A stretch of DNA of 64,000 nucleotides. Source: an uncultured Marinoscillum sp. GTDB taxonomy: Bacteria > Bacteroidota > Bacteroidia > Cytophagales > MED-G16. The translations under genes and the position numbers were made by a program. The stretch lies in NCBI GenBank assembly GCA_902628365.1, contig CACOMW010000003.1, positions 1-64,000 on the forward strand, written 5' to 3'. The notes beneath the pieces were generated by a model. The model was not told the origin of the DNA. It made no database searches and was given only the letters and a program-made list of their open reading frames with translations. This document shows, one piece after another, positions 9,921 to 19,837 of this stretch (positions within the stretch are counted from its first letter, which is position 1; every line of letters begins with the position of its first letter).

Positions 9921-11396
9921 TTATAAAAAGTTAGACAAATGTTTTTTCCAGTCGGAATAGTAATTTAAATACTTTTCTCTTAAACTCTTCTTTGGTTTGT
10001 ATTTACTAATTAATTTTAGATTTTTAAAAGCGTCTTTCTCATTAGCATAATACCCGATTCCAAGAGCTGCAGCTCTAGCCGCTCCTTCAGCTCCATTAGT
10101 ATCATAAATTTCTAATTCTATCCCTAAAGTATTTACAAATGCTTCTCTAAATAACATACTTAAAAATAAATTCGAGTTTCCAACTTTTATTTTCTTAAAT
10201 TCAACACCTAAATTCTTTAGAGATTCGATTCCATAATTCATTGAAAACGCCACACCTTCTTGAACTGATCTTATAAGATCTATCTGATCATGCATATTGA
10301 AATTTAGATTCATAAGATTTGCTCCTATTTCTTTATTATTTAAAATTCTCTCAGCACCATTACCAAAAGGATAAAATTTTAAGTTTTTAGATCCTATTGG
10401 TGAATTAATTGCACTTAGGTTTAAATCGTTATAATCACCAGAATTAAGAATTTTTTTGAGCCATGAATATGCTATTCCAGACCCATTGATGCATAAAAGT
10501 AATCCATTTCTATTGTTATCAATAGAATTATTGCAATGTAAAAAAGTATTAATTCTTTCATTTTTATCATAAATATTTTTGTCAGTAACAGCATAAATTA
10601 CTGCAGATGTACCTGCAGTAGCTGCAATTTCTCCTGGATGTAATACATTTAATGAAAATGCATTATTAGGTTGATCACCTGCCTTATAGGTTATTTCAGT
10701 ATTTTCTTTGAAACCAAATGACTTTGATATATTCTTTGATATCGACCCATGATTATCAAATGAAGATAAAACTGATGGAAGCAAACCTTTTTTAAAACCA
10801 AAATATGAAACTAAATCACTAGATACATTTTTATTTTTAAAATCCCATAAAATACCTTCAGAAAGTCCTGATTGAGTAGTATTTATTTTATTAGTTAACT
10901 TGTAAGCTATATAATCACCTGGTAGCATAATTTTAAAAATTGATTTATATAAATCAGGTTCATTCTCCATCACCCATTTTAGCTTTGAAGCAGTAAAATT
11001 CCCTGGAGAATTAAGTAAATTTTTAGAAATAACTTCAGATTTTATTGATTCATTTGCCTTTTTACCGATATCGACTGCTCTTGAATCACACCAAATAATT
11101 GATTTTCTTAAAGGTTTTCCATTTTTATCTATTAATACTAATCCATGCATTTGATAAGAAATTCCAATGGATGCAATGAGTGAAAAATTAATTTTTTTAT
11201 TTAATTTTTTAAAACAACTAACTACACATTCCCACCAATAATCAGGATCTTGTTCCGCCCATCCAGATTGAAGAGAAAAAATATCCATTTCTTTTTCAGG
11301 GTAATTGCATGAAATTATACTCCTCCCTTTTTTTCCATCTAGTATTGATACTTTCACCGATGAGCTACCTAAATCTATTCCTAAAAAATAATCCAT
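9921..11396 (-). CDS. xylB: Xylulokinase (FGGY family)
   Basis: DYFLGIDLGSSSVKVSILD N-terminus, YQMHGLVLID, AGDQPNNAFSLNVLHPGEIAATAGTSAV. Confidence 0.95.
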   Translation of the reverse strand: MDYFLGIDLGSSSVKVSILDGKKGRSIISCNYPEKEMDIFSLQSGWAEQDPDYWWECVVSCFKKLNKKINFSLIASIGISYQMHGLVLIDKNGKPLRKSIIWCDSRAVDIGKKANESIKSEVISKNLLNSPGNFTASKLKWVMENEPDLYKSIFKIMLPGDYIAYKLTNKINTTQSGLSEGILWDFKNKNVSSDLVSYFGFKKGLLPSVLSSFDNHGSISKNISKSFGFKENTEITYKAGDQPNNAFSLNVLHPGEIAATAGTSAVIYAVTDKNIYDKNERINTFLHCNNSIDNNRNGLLLCINGSGIAYSWLKKILNSGDYNDLNLSAINSPIGSKNLKFYPFGNGAERILNNKEIGANLMNLNFNMHDQIDLIRSVQEGVAFSMNYGIESLKNLGVEFKKIKVGNSNLFLSMLFREAFVNTLGIELEIYDTNGAEGAARAAALGIGYYANEKDAFKNLKLISKYKPKKSLREKYLNYYSDWKKHLSNFL

Positions 11397-11488
11397 TGAC
11401 TTATAAATGTTCGATATAATAATTTCAAATAATCAAAATAATTAAATTTTAATTATTATAAATATAAAAATGTAAATTGTATTAGACA

Positions 11489-12796
11489 ATGTACAAAAAT
11501 AAAAGTCAAAAAATTGGATTAAGAGAATCTACGAGTCTAGTTGTAGGAAATATGATAGGAGCTGGTATTTTTATGCTGCCAGCATCGTTAGCCCAATATG
11601 GTGCTATAAGTATTTTTGGCTGGACAATTTCAGGTATTGGAGCAATTTTCCTTGCTATGATTTTCAAAAGATTAAGTCAAAAAATACCAGGAAAAAGTGG
11701 TCCATTTCATTATACTAAAGAAGGTTTTGGTAGTTTTTCTGCTTTTTTTGTTGTTTGGGGATATTGGCTTTCTATTCTACTGACTAACGCTGGACTTGCA
11801 ATAGCGATTACAAGCTATAGCACTGTCATTTTTCCTTTCATAGAGGATAAAATTTTTAGTATAATTTTTTCAATATCAATTATATGGATTATTACGATAA
11901 TAAATAATTATGGTATAAAGACTATGGGAAAATTTCAATTTATAACAAGCATTTTAAAAATCATTCCACTTTTATTAACAATAATTATAAGCTTCTTTGT
12001 TTTCGATATAAAAAATTTTTTTCCAATCAATCTATCTGAACTCTCAAACTTTCATGCCCTCAGTATAACAACTGCAATGACTTTTTTTGCATTTTTAGGA
12101 ATTGAATCTGCAACAATTCCAACCGATGGAACTGAATCTCCAGAAAAAACAATTCCTCTTGCAACAACACTTGGAACATTTATAACAATAGCTATTTATA
12201 TATTTTCTTCAATTGCTCTAATGGGTATCATTTCACCAAATGATTTAGCTTTATCTAATGCTCCGTTTGCAGATGCAATAAATATTGTTTTAGGAGAAAC
12301 TGGAAAAAATATAATTGCGATTTTTGCTATCATTGCTGGTATAGGTTGTCTTAATGGATGGACATTACTTCAAGCTGAAATACCTAAAACATTAGCTCAG
12401 GATGGCTTACTTGGAAGTGTTTTTTTAAAATTAAATAAAAATCAAGTTCCAACATATGGGCTGTTTATTACTAGTTCTTTTGTTAGTTTATTAATAATTA
12501 TGAACTATTCAAAAGGTTTGGTTGGAATATTTACATTTCTTATTTTAACTGGCACATTTTGTGCTCTAATGCTATATGTTTTCTCTTCGTTAATAGAAAT
12601 TTCAATTTTAATCAAGCAAAAGGCATCTATAAAAAAATTTGTTGTTCCATCTTTGATTGGAATTCCTACATTTTTTTTTACTTGGTGGATAATTTTTGGA
12701 ATTGGAAAAGAACCTATATTCTATAGTATAATATTACTTTTAATTTCAATTCCTATTTATATTTATTATAAAAAAAAAAGTTTTGTTAAATATTAA
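11489..12796 (+). CDS. APC-family amino acid permease
   Basis: LRESTSLVVGNMIGAGIFMLPASLAQYG; about 12 TM segments. Confidence 0.88.
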   Translation: MYKNKSQKIGLRESTSLVVGNMIGAGIFMLPASLAQYGAISIFGWTISGIGAIFLAMIFKRLSQKIPGKSGPFHYTKEGFGSFSAFFVVWGYWLSILLTNAGLAIAITSYSTVIFPFIEDKIFSIIFSISIIWIITIINNYGIKTMGKFQFITSILKIIPLLLTIIISFFVFDIKNFFPINLSELSNFHALSITTAMTFFAFLGIESATIPTDGTESPEKTIPLATTLGTFITIAIYIFSSIALMGIISPNDLALSNAPFADAINIVLGETGKNIIAIFAIIAGIGCLNGWTLLQAEIPKTLAQDGLLGSVFLKLNKNQVPTYGLFITSSFVSLLIIMNYSKGLVGIFTFLILTGTFCALMLYVFSSLIEISILIKQKASIKKFVVPSLIGIPTFFFTWWIIFGIGKEPIFYSIILLLISIPIYIYYKKKSFVKY

Positions 12797-13997
12797 TAAA
12801 ATAAGAAATCATTTTCCTTCACTCGAAATAAAAAACTCAAGAGGAGAAAAAATTATTTATCTGGATGGTCCAGGTGGAACTCAAGTTCCAAATAGTGTAA
12901 TTAATGCCATTTCAAACTATTATAAAACTTCAAATTCAAATACTCATGGTAGTTTTATAACAAGCAATAGAACTGATAAAATAATGGATGAAACTAGGGA
13001 AAATTTATCAATTTTTTTAGGTGCTCAAAATAAAAATTCAATATCTATAGGCCATAACATGACAACTCTATCCTTTAGTTTAGTTAGAGCCTTTTCCAAA
13101 ATTTTCAAAAAAAATGATGAAATTATAGTAACTCAGCTTGATCATGAAGCAAATAGAGGACCATGGATGAGTTTGAAAAATTATGGAATCAAAATCAATG
13201 AAATAAAATTATTAAAATCTGGAAAATTAGATTATAAAGATTTTGAAAGTAAAATAAATGATAAAACTAGATTAGTTGCACTTGGCATGTCATCCAATGC
13301 TCTTGGAACAGTTAATGATTTTAAAAAAATTGGAAATATTTTAAAAAATCATAAATCTTTTTTTTTATTGGATGCAGTACATTACGCCCCACATTTTTTG
13401 ATCGATGTAAAAGATATAAATTGTGATTTTCTATTATGTTCTTCCTATAAATTTTATGGTCCTCACCTTGGGTTTTTATATGCTAAACCTGGAATATTAG
13501 ATAATCTTAATACAGATCGTTTAATAGTTCAAGATCAAATATCTCCATATAGAATAGAGACTGGAACTTTAAATCATGCAGCATGCGCTGGAGCTAGTGA
13601 AGCCGTTAAGTTTATAGCAAACTTTGGAAAAGGAGAGAATTTTAGAATAAAATTAAAAAATGCATATAAAAATATTGGAAAACATGAGCATTCATTGGCG
13701 TCAATGTTATTCAATGAAATAAATGGATTAAATAATTTCAAAACTGTAGGTTTAAATTTTGATTCAAAGCAAAGGGCGCCAACAATATCAATTATACATA
13801 AAAAAAAGGATCCAAAATACGTTTGTAATAAACTTTCTGAATTTAATATATGCGCTTGGGATGGTCATTTTTATGCAAAAAGAGCTATTGAATGCATGGG
13901 GCTTGAAAAAAAGGGGGGAGTAACAAGACTTGGAATCTCAATTTATAATACTAAGGATGAGATTGAAAGAACTATTAAAGCTCTTTCAAGTATTTAA
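12783..13997 (+). CDS. Aminotransferase class V / cysteine desulfurase-like (PLP) protein, TTG start
   Basis: IYLDGPGGTQVPNSVINAI; HEANRGPW; LLCSSYKFYGPHLGFLYAKP PLP-lysine region; overlaps the end of the upstream permease gene. Confidence 0.88.
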   Translation: MLNINKIRNHFPSLEIKNSRGEKIIYLDGPGGTQVPNSVINAISNYYKTSNSNTHGSFITSNRTDKIMDETRENLSIFLGAQNKNSISIGHNMTTLSFSLVRAFSKIFKKNDEIIVTQLDHEANRGPWMSLKNYGIKINEIKLLKSGKLDYKDFESKINDKTRLVALGMSSNALGTVNDFKKIGNILKNHKSFFLLDAVHYAPHFLIDVKDINCDFLLCSSYKFYGPHLGFLYAKPGILDNLNTDRLIVQDQISPYRIETGTLNHAACAGASEAVKFIANFGKGENFRIKLKNAYKNIGKHEHSLASMLFNEINGLNNFKTVGLNFDSKQRAPTISIIHKKKDPKYVCNKLSEFNICAWDGHFYAKRAIECMGLEKKGGVTRLGISIYNTKDEIERTIKALSSI

Positions 13998-14672
13998 CTT
14001 ATCTTTTTTAAAATATTTCTTAACTACATAAGACAAACTTTTATATGAATTTATCAGTATCTCATTAATAATTTTATTTTCCATCCATCTAACTTTTTCA
14101 ATTTTTTCTTTCTTTTGGCCTTTCATTTTTGAATCATCAATACATTTCATTTTGTACCAAACAGTTTTCTTTAAAATAAACTTTTTATATCTAGTGTAGG
14201 TGTGCCATGTTGTACAATTCCTATTAATAATTTTAACTTTGGTATTAGTTTCTTCTTCAACTTCTCTTACAGCACAATCTTTTATTTTTTCACCTTTATC
14301 TTTTTTACCTTTTGGAAGATCCCACTTACCTAATCTGTAAATAAATAAAATTTTGTTCTCATTATTTTGAACAATACCACCAGCTGCTTTAATTACTTTA
14401 AATTTTTTCTTTAAATACTTTATTACTTCTTTTTTATTTTTTAAAGTAAATGTAACAGAATAGGTTTTTTTAAGTTTTTTTTCTGTCATTATCTTTAACA
14501 ATGAATCAATTGAATCTGGTAAAGCATCATAAATTAATACTCTTGCTCTTAGTTTAGTATGAATTATTCCAGAAGATCCATCTATTAGAGTATCATAATT
14601 TTCAACTTTCAACTTTGAATTATCTAAATTTTTGAATAATACAGGTATATCATTAATGAAAATTCTTTTCAT
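13986..14672 (-). CDS. NUDIX hydrolase
   Basis: Nudix box GKKDKGEKIKDCAVREVEEET. Confidence 0.9.
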   Translation of the reverse strand: MKRIFINDIPVLFKNLDNSKLKVENYDTLIDGSSGIIHTKLRARVLIYDALPDSIDSLLKIMTEKKLKKTYSVTFTLKNKKEVIKYLKKKFKVIKAAGGIVQNNENKILFIYRLGKWDLPKGKKDKGEKIKDCAVREVEEETNTKVKIINRNCTTWHTYTRYKKFILKKTVWYKMKCIDDSKMKGQKKEKIEKVRWMENKIINEILINSYKSLSYVVKKYFKKDKLNT

Positions 14673-14721
14673 AATAGAAAAATTGAATTATTGAAATGCA
14701 AAATATTAAAATAAATCGAAT

Positions 14722-14729
14722 TATTTTTG
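14722..14729 (+). promoter_or_regulatory. Putative Bacteroidota -7 promoter element TATTTTTG upstream of pyrE
   Basis: Matches TAnnTTTG, 11 nt before the pyrE ATG; no convincing -33 TTTG at normal spacing. Confidence 0.45.
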
Positions 14730-14740
14730 TTTATCTATAA

Positions 14741-15367
14741 ATGATTGCACAAAAAATTATATCATCTCTTATTTCAATTAATTCTATAAAAATTAATTTA
14801 AAAAATCCATTTATTTGGGCATCTGGATGGAAATCTCCTATATATTGTGATAATAGGATATCACTTTCATATCCTAAAATAAGAGATGATATCACTGCTC
14901 AGTTGGTTAATAAAATTAAATCGACTTTCGATAAAATAGATGCCATAGCTGGCGTAGCAACTGCAGGTATACCTCAAGCTTCTCTTGTTGCAAAAGAACT
15001 TAATCTACCTTTGGTTTACGTTAGATCAACAGCAAAAAAACATGGTATGAAAAACATGATCGAGGGAGAATTAAAAATTAATTCTAATGTATTAGTTATT
15101 GAAGATTTGATTTCTACAGGTGGAAGTTCATTAAAAGCAATAGATGCAATAAAATTGAGAAAATGTAATATTTTAGGCTTAGCATGTATATTTAATTATA
15201 GTTTTGAAATTTCTAAAACCAATTTTAAATCCAATAATATAAAAGTAGTCAATCTATGCAATTATTATGATTTGATTGAATTTGTAAAAACAAATAAAAT
15301 AATTAGTCCAAAAGAAATAGATTTTTTAAAAAGTTGGAGAAAAAATCCAGATAAGTGGATTAATTAA
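14741..15367 (+). CDS. pyrE: Orotate phosphoribosyltransferase
   Basis: FIWASGWKSPIYCDNR; VLVIEDLISTGGSSLKAI PRPP-binding motif. Confidence 0.95.
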   Translation: MIAQKIISSLISINSIKINLKNPFIWASGWKSPIYCDNRISLSYPKIRDDITAQLVNKIKSTFDKIDAIAGVATAGIPQASLVAKELNLPLVYVRSTAKKHGMKNMIEGELKINSNVLVIEDLISTGGSSLKAIDAIKLRKCNILGLACIFNYSFEISKTNFKSNNIKVVNLCNYYDLIEFVKTNKIISPKEIDFLKSWRKNPDKWIN

Positions 15368-15371
15368 ATAG

Positions 15372-15929
15372 TTAGTTTTCAAGATAAGATAACTCTACAG
15401 GAATTATTGGATCTATTGGATCAAGTTTAGAAAAAGCTATTTTTGATAATCTGATTACAATTTTTTGATTTGAACCTGTATCTGGTAATTTACCAATAAC
15501 TCTAACCATTACCTTTAAATCATTCATTTGATTTCTGACAAAAAGAATAGTTCCAACTTTTGCACTTTTATGCAAAGCTAAGTATTTAGTTGACTCCATA
15601 GGTTCCTCTATTGAAGATGCAAAACCTTCCTCTTTTAAAATACCTGGAAATTTTTCTTCATATGTTTTTTCAATCAATTCAGATTTAATATTTGATAATT
15701 CAGAAAGAATTATAATTTTTTGATTAACAGAAAGATCATTATTTTTAAGATTATTCCATTTTTTTAAATCACCAATAGAAAGATTATATTTTTTTGAAAT
15801 AGAAAATAATGTTTCTCCTTTCTCAACATTGTGAAAAATTGTATCACTTAATTCTCTTGATAATGATTGAAAATGAGTTAAATTCAAAAAGAAAAATAAA
15901 AGACAGAATTTATAATTTATAAAAAGCAT
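15372..15929 (-). CDS. Secreted LysM-domain protein
   Basis: NVEKGETLFSISKKYNLSIGDLKKWNNLKNNDLSVNQKIII LysM motif after a signal peptide. Confidence 0.85.
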   Translation of the reverse strand: MLFINYKFCLLFFFLNLTHFQSLSRELSDTIFHNVEKGETLFSISKKYNLSIGDLKKWNNLKNNDLSVNQKIIILSELSNIKSELIEKTYEEKFPGILKEEGFASSIEEPMESTKYLALHKSAKVGTILFVRNQMNDLKVMVRVIGKLPDTGSNQKIVIRLSKIAFSKLDPIDPIIPVELSYLEN

Positions 15930-15945
15930 TTAATTAGTAATGTAT

Positions 15946-15953
15946 TAATTTTG
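15946..15953 (+). promoter_or_regulatory. Putative -7 element TAATTTTG ending 4 nt before the nfeD-like ATG
   Basis: TAATTTTG-TAAT-ATG. Confidence 0.5.
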
Positions 15954-15957
15954 TAAT

Positions 15958-17310
15958 ATGAAACTAGGACATAAAATAATTTATATTTTTTTACCAATAT
16001 TCATTTTACTTAAAATTAATATTTCTTTTTCGCAAGAGAAAAAACTTAATGTTCTTCTTGTTGAAATAAAACAAAATATCGATCCAAGAATAAATAGATA
16101 TACAAAATTAATGTTAGAAGAAGTTGAAAAAAAGGATTATGATATGATAATCATTGAAATGGATACTTATGGAGGTGCTTTAAATGATGCTGATGATATT
16201 AGAACAAGAATTCTAGACTTTGATAAACCAATTTACTCGTGGATAAATAAGGATGCTGCGTCAGCTGGAGCCTTGATTTCTATTGCTTGTGACAGTATTT
16301 ATATGAGTAGTGGAGCAAGTATTGGTGCAGCAACTGTTGTAACTGCTGATGGAAGTGCAGCACCTGATAAATATCAATCTTACATGAGATCTATAATGAG
16401 ATCGACTGCAGAGGCTAAAAATAGAGATCCAAATATTGCTGAAGCAATGGTTGATCAAGATGTTAAAATAGATAGTTTATCTCAAGAAGGAAAAGTTATT
16501 ACATTCTCAACATCTGAAGCTATAAAAAATGGTTTTTGCGAAGCTGAAATTAATTCGATAGATGAATTAATGAACCATCTAAATTATAATAATTATGAAA
16601 TTAACAAATTTGAACTAAGTTCTACTGAAAATATAATTGCATTTTTCTTGAATCCTATGATTAGCAGTGTTTTAATTCTTATTATTTTAGGTGGAATTTA
16701 TTTTGAACTTCAAACTCCTGGTGTTGGCTTTCCAATAATGGCTGCAATTATAGCTAGTATATTATATCTCACTCCATATTATCTTAATGGCCTTGCTGAA
16801 AATTGGGAAATATTAATGTTTTTAGTTGGAATAATATTAATTGGCATTGAAATTTTCATTATTCCGGGATTTGGAATATTTGGAATTCTTGGAATATTAT
16901 TTTCAATTAGTTCCCTGGTTTTAATCATGGTTAATAATGATTTTCTAGATTTTACTTTTGTTTTTCCAGCCGAACTTTTTAATGCGACCGGATCTGTTCT
17001 TCTAGCTGTACTTGGCTTTATAGTTCTTTTATTTTTTGGTGGAATTAAGCTTTCTGAATCTCAATATTTTAAAAAAATATCTCTAGATGATATTCAAGAT
17101 TCAAATAAAGGATTTACATCTAAAATAAGCAATAATGATATAATAGGTAAAAAAGGCAAATCATTTACTGTTCTTAGACCTAGTGGAAAAGTTATCATTG
17201 AGAATAAAATATTTGACGCTTCAACCTCGGGGGAATACATTGATAAAAATAAAAATATTGAGGTAGTAGAAAACGAAGGAACATCAATTAAAGTTAAACA
17301 AATAACCTAG
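15958..17310 (+). CDS. NfeD-family membrane protein with ClpP-like serine protease domain
   Basis: DTYGGALNDADDIRTRI...DAASAGALISIACDSIYMSSGASIGAATVV followed by TM segments and an OB-like C-terminus. Confidence 0.9.
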   Translation: MKLGHKIIYIFLPIFILLKINISFSQEKKLNVLLVEIKQNIDPRINRYTKLMLEEVEKKDYDMIIIEMDTYGGALNDADDIRTRILDFDKPIYSWINKDAASAGALISIACDSIYMSSGASIGAATVVTADGSAAPDKYQSYMRSIMRSTAEAKNRDPNIAEAMVDQDVKIDSLSQEGKVITFSTSEAIKNGFCEAEINSIDELMNHLNYNNYEINKFELSSTENIIAFFLNPMISSVLILIILGGIYFELQTPGVGFPIMAAIIASILYLTPYYLNGLAENWEILMFLVGIILIGIEIFIIPGFGIFGILGILFSISSLVLIMVNNDFLDFTFVFPAELFNATGSVLLAVLGFIVLLFFGGIKLSESQYFKKISLDDIQDSNKGFTSKISNNDIIGKKGKSFTVLRPSGKVIIENKIFDASTSGEYIDKNKNIEVVENEGTSIKVKQIT

Positions 17311-18026
17311 TGAGATATATTGCTGTAATTCCTTCTAGAATGGAATCGAAGAGACTCCCTGGAAAACCTTTAAAAAAAATTGGAAACAAGTCTATGATTC
17401 AAAGGGTGTATGAACAATCTATTAAATGTGAAAGGTTTGAAAAAGTAATTGTAGCTACAGATAATGATGAAATAAAAAAACATGTTGAAAGCTTTGGTGA
17501 AGTTGTATTGACCTCTTCAAACCCTATAAATGGAACTGAAAGAGTATCGGAAGCCTTAAATAAAATTAACATTTCTTATGATTATGTGGTAAATATTCAA
17601 GGAGATGAACCTTTTATAAAAAAAAATCAAATTGATGCCTTACTTAATATATGTAATGGAAAAAATCAAATATGTAGTCTAGTAAAAAAAACACCTTATA
17701 ACCAAGAATTGAAAAAAAATAGTATAATTAAAGTTGTTATGGATAAAAATAAAAATGCCTTATATTTTTCAAGAAATATAATTCCAACAAATAATGAAAA
17801 TGCTATATATTATAAACACATAGGCTTATATGCATTTAAAAAAAATACGATAAAAAAAATAACTGAACTATCAAAATCAGAATTAGAAAAAATAGAGTCA
17901 TTAGAACAATTAAGGTGGTTAGAAAATAATTATAAGATTAAATTAGCAATAACTGAAGAAGATACTTTCGGTATAGATACAGAAGAAGACTTAATTAAAG
18001 CAAATAAAATTATTTTAAATAATTAA
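17310..18026 (+). CDS. kdsB: 3-deoxy-manno-octulosonate cytidylyltransferase (GTG start)
   Basis: IAVIPSRMESKRLPGKPLKKIGNKSMIQRVYEQ; YVVNIQGDEPFI. Confidence 0.95.
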   Translation: MRYIAVIPSRMESKRLPGKPLKKIGNKSMIQRVYEQSIKCERFEKVIVATDNDEIKKHVESFGEVVLTSSNPINGTERVSEALNKINISYDYVVNIQGDEPFIKKNQIDALLNICNGKNQICSLVKKTPYNQELKKNSIIKVVMDKNKNALYFSRNIIPTNNENAIYYKHIGLYAFKKNTIKKITELSKSELEKIESLEQLRWLENNYKIKLAITEEDTFGIDTEEDLIKANKIILNN

Positions 18027-18055
18027 AAATTATATTTGTAAAAAAATCAAAATAA

Positions 18056-19837
18056 ATGAATTTTTTCAAAAATATTTTAAAAAATGTTATAACAAACATC
18101 ATCGGATTCTTTGTTAGTATATTTTTAATTTTTATAATTTTTACGATAATGGTTGCAATATTTTCATCTCCTGATGATAAAGCAAATATTATTGAAGTTA
18201 AAGAGAATTCTATCCTATTTATTGATGATATAAATATAATTGGAGATAGGGATTTAAAAGGCGATGATTTAGATATCAATCTAGGATTTTCATTACCAGG
18301 TTTAAACGAGGATTTAAATAAAGAAAAAATTAGTTTAAGAACATTTAAAACTCTTATTGATTCAGCAAAAAATGATGAAAATATTAAAAGCATTGTTTTA
18401 AATCTTGATAATGCATTAATACCTTTCAATAAATTAAAACAAGTCAGAGATATTTTATCATCTTTTAGAGAAGTAAAACCTATATATTCTCATTCTGACT
18501 ATTATACTAAAAACTCTTATTATTTATCTTCTATTAGTAATTTAATAGCTGTATCACCTCCAGGATTCATAAATATAAGTGGTTTTGGTATATTCGATTT
18601 CTTCTATAGAGAATTATTTGAGGAGTTAGGAATCAAAATTGAGCTTTTTAGAGTAGGAGAATTTAAGGGAGCTGCTGAAACCTATGTCAGAAATAAATTT
18701 AGTGAAGAAAATAAAAAACAATATTATGAATTTTTGGACGAAAGATTTAATTTCTATTTAAAAGATATATCAGATTCTAGAAATTTAACAAAAACATCAT
18801 TAATTAATTTTATCAATAATTATGAAACTGAACTTTTAAGCGATGCTTTAAAAAATAATTTAGTTGATACATTATTTTACAGTGATCAATTTGATGATTA
18901 TTTGAAAACAAAAATTGATTCTTCATACAACAAAGTTTCATTCCTAGATTATAAAAAAACAGTTAAGATTAAAAATAATTACTCTAAGGATAAAATTGCT
19001 ATATTATATGCATTAGGAGGTATTCTTCCAGGAAAAGGAGATGAAGGTATTTTTTCTGAAAGTATAATTAAAGAGATAAAAAAAATAAAAAAGAATAAAA
19101 ATATTAAATCCGTCATTTTTTATATTAATTCAGGAGGAGGTAGTGCATTTGCTTCTGATTTAATCCACAGAGAAATACAACTTTTAAATGAAAAGAAACC
19201 AGTTATTGTTTATATGTCTGATGTGTGTGCGTCAGGTGGTTATTATATAGGTATGCCTGCTGATACATTAATTTCATCTAAACATAGTATTCTAGGTTCA
19301 ATTGGAGTTTTTGGCATTGTTCCTGATTTATCTGGGTTAATTAAAAATAAATTAAAAATAAATGTTGATGAGATTAAAACAAGTCAAAATATTGGAGAAA
19401 TTAATTTATTAAAGCCACTTAATAAAGACGAAAAAAAATTAGTTCAAAGAGGAGTAAATCAAATATATGATGACTTTTTAAATGTTGTTTCTAAAGGGAG
19501 AAAAATGAGTAAAGAAGAAGTAAATAAAATTGCAAGAGGTAGAGTATATTATGGAGAAACTTCAAAAAAAATCAATTTAGTTGATATTCTTGGTGATATG
19601 AACGATGCAATAGAAATAGCTGCTGATAAAGCTAAAATTGAAAAATATCAAATTATTGAATATCCAAGACAAAAATCATCAATTGAAAAACTGGTTTCAT
19701 CATTAAATCAAGTTAACTTTTTATATTCAGAATATTTTCCAAAAATTGATAATTGGTTAGTTAAATCAATAACTGAAACAAAAATATATGATCCATTACA
19801 AATGAGAATGGAATTTCAATCAGATGTATCTAAGTGA
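18056..19837 (+). CDS. sppA: Signal peptide peptidase SppA, 67K type
   Basis: N-terminal TM; FRVGEFKGAAETYVR; VIVYMSDVCASGGYYIGMPADTLISSKHSILGSIGVFG. Confidence 0.95.
   Translation: MNFFKNILKNVITNIIGFFVSIFLIFIIFTIMVAIFSSPDDKANIIEVKENSILFIDDINIIGDRDLKGDDLDINLGFSLPGLNEDLNKEKISLRTFKTLIDSAKNDENIKSIVLNLDNALIPFNKLKQVRDILSSFREVKPIYSHSDYYTKNSYYLSSISNLIAVSPPGFINISGFGIFDFFYRELFEELGIKIELFRVGEFKGAAETYVRNKFSEENKKQYYEFLDERFNFYLKDISDSRNLTKTSLINFINNYETELLSDALKNNLVDTLFYSDQFDDYLKTKIDSSYNKVSFLDYKKTVKIKNNYSKDKIAILYALGGILPGKGDEGIFSESIIKEIKKIKKNKNIKSVIFYINSGGGSAFASDLIHREIQLLNEKKPVIVYMSDVCASGGYYIGMPADTLISSKHSILGSIGVFGIVPDLSGLIKNKLKINVDEIKTSQNIGEINLLKPLNKDEKKLVQRGVNQIYDDFLNVVSKGRKMSKEEVNKIARGRVYYGETSKKINLVDILGDMNDAIEIAADKAKIEKYQIIEYPRQKSSIEKLVSSLNQVNFLYSEYFPKIDNWLVKSITETKIYDPLQMRMEFQSDVSK

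Noticed and set aside
11437-11457. 21-bp palindrome AATAATTAAA-T-TTTAATTATT upstream of xylB and the APC permease
   Set aside because: Consists only of A/T in an AT-rich genome; likely chance, no promoter relationship seen.
18010-18429. 139-aa minus-strand ORF
   Set aside because: Lies antisense to the sppA N-terminus and the kdsB end; no recognisable motifs.
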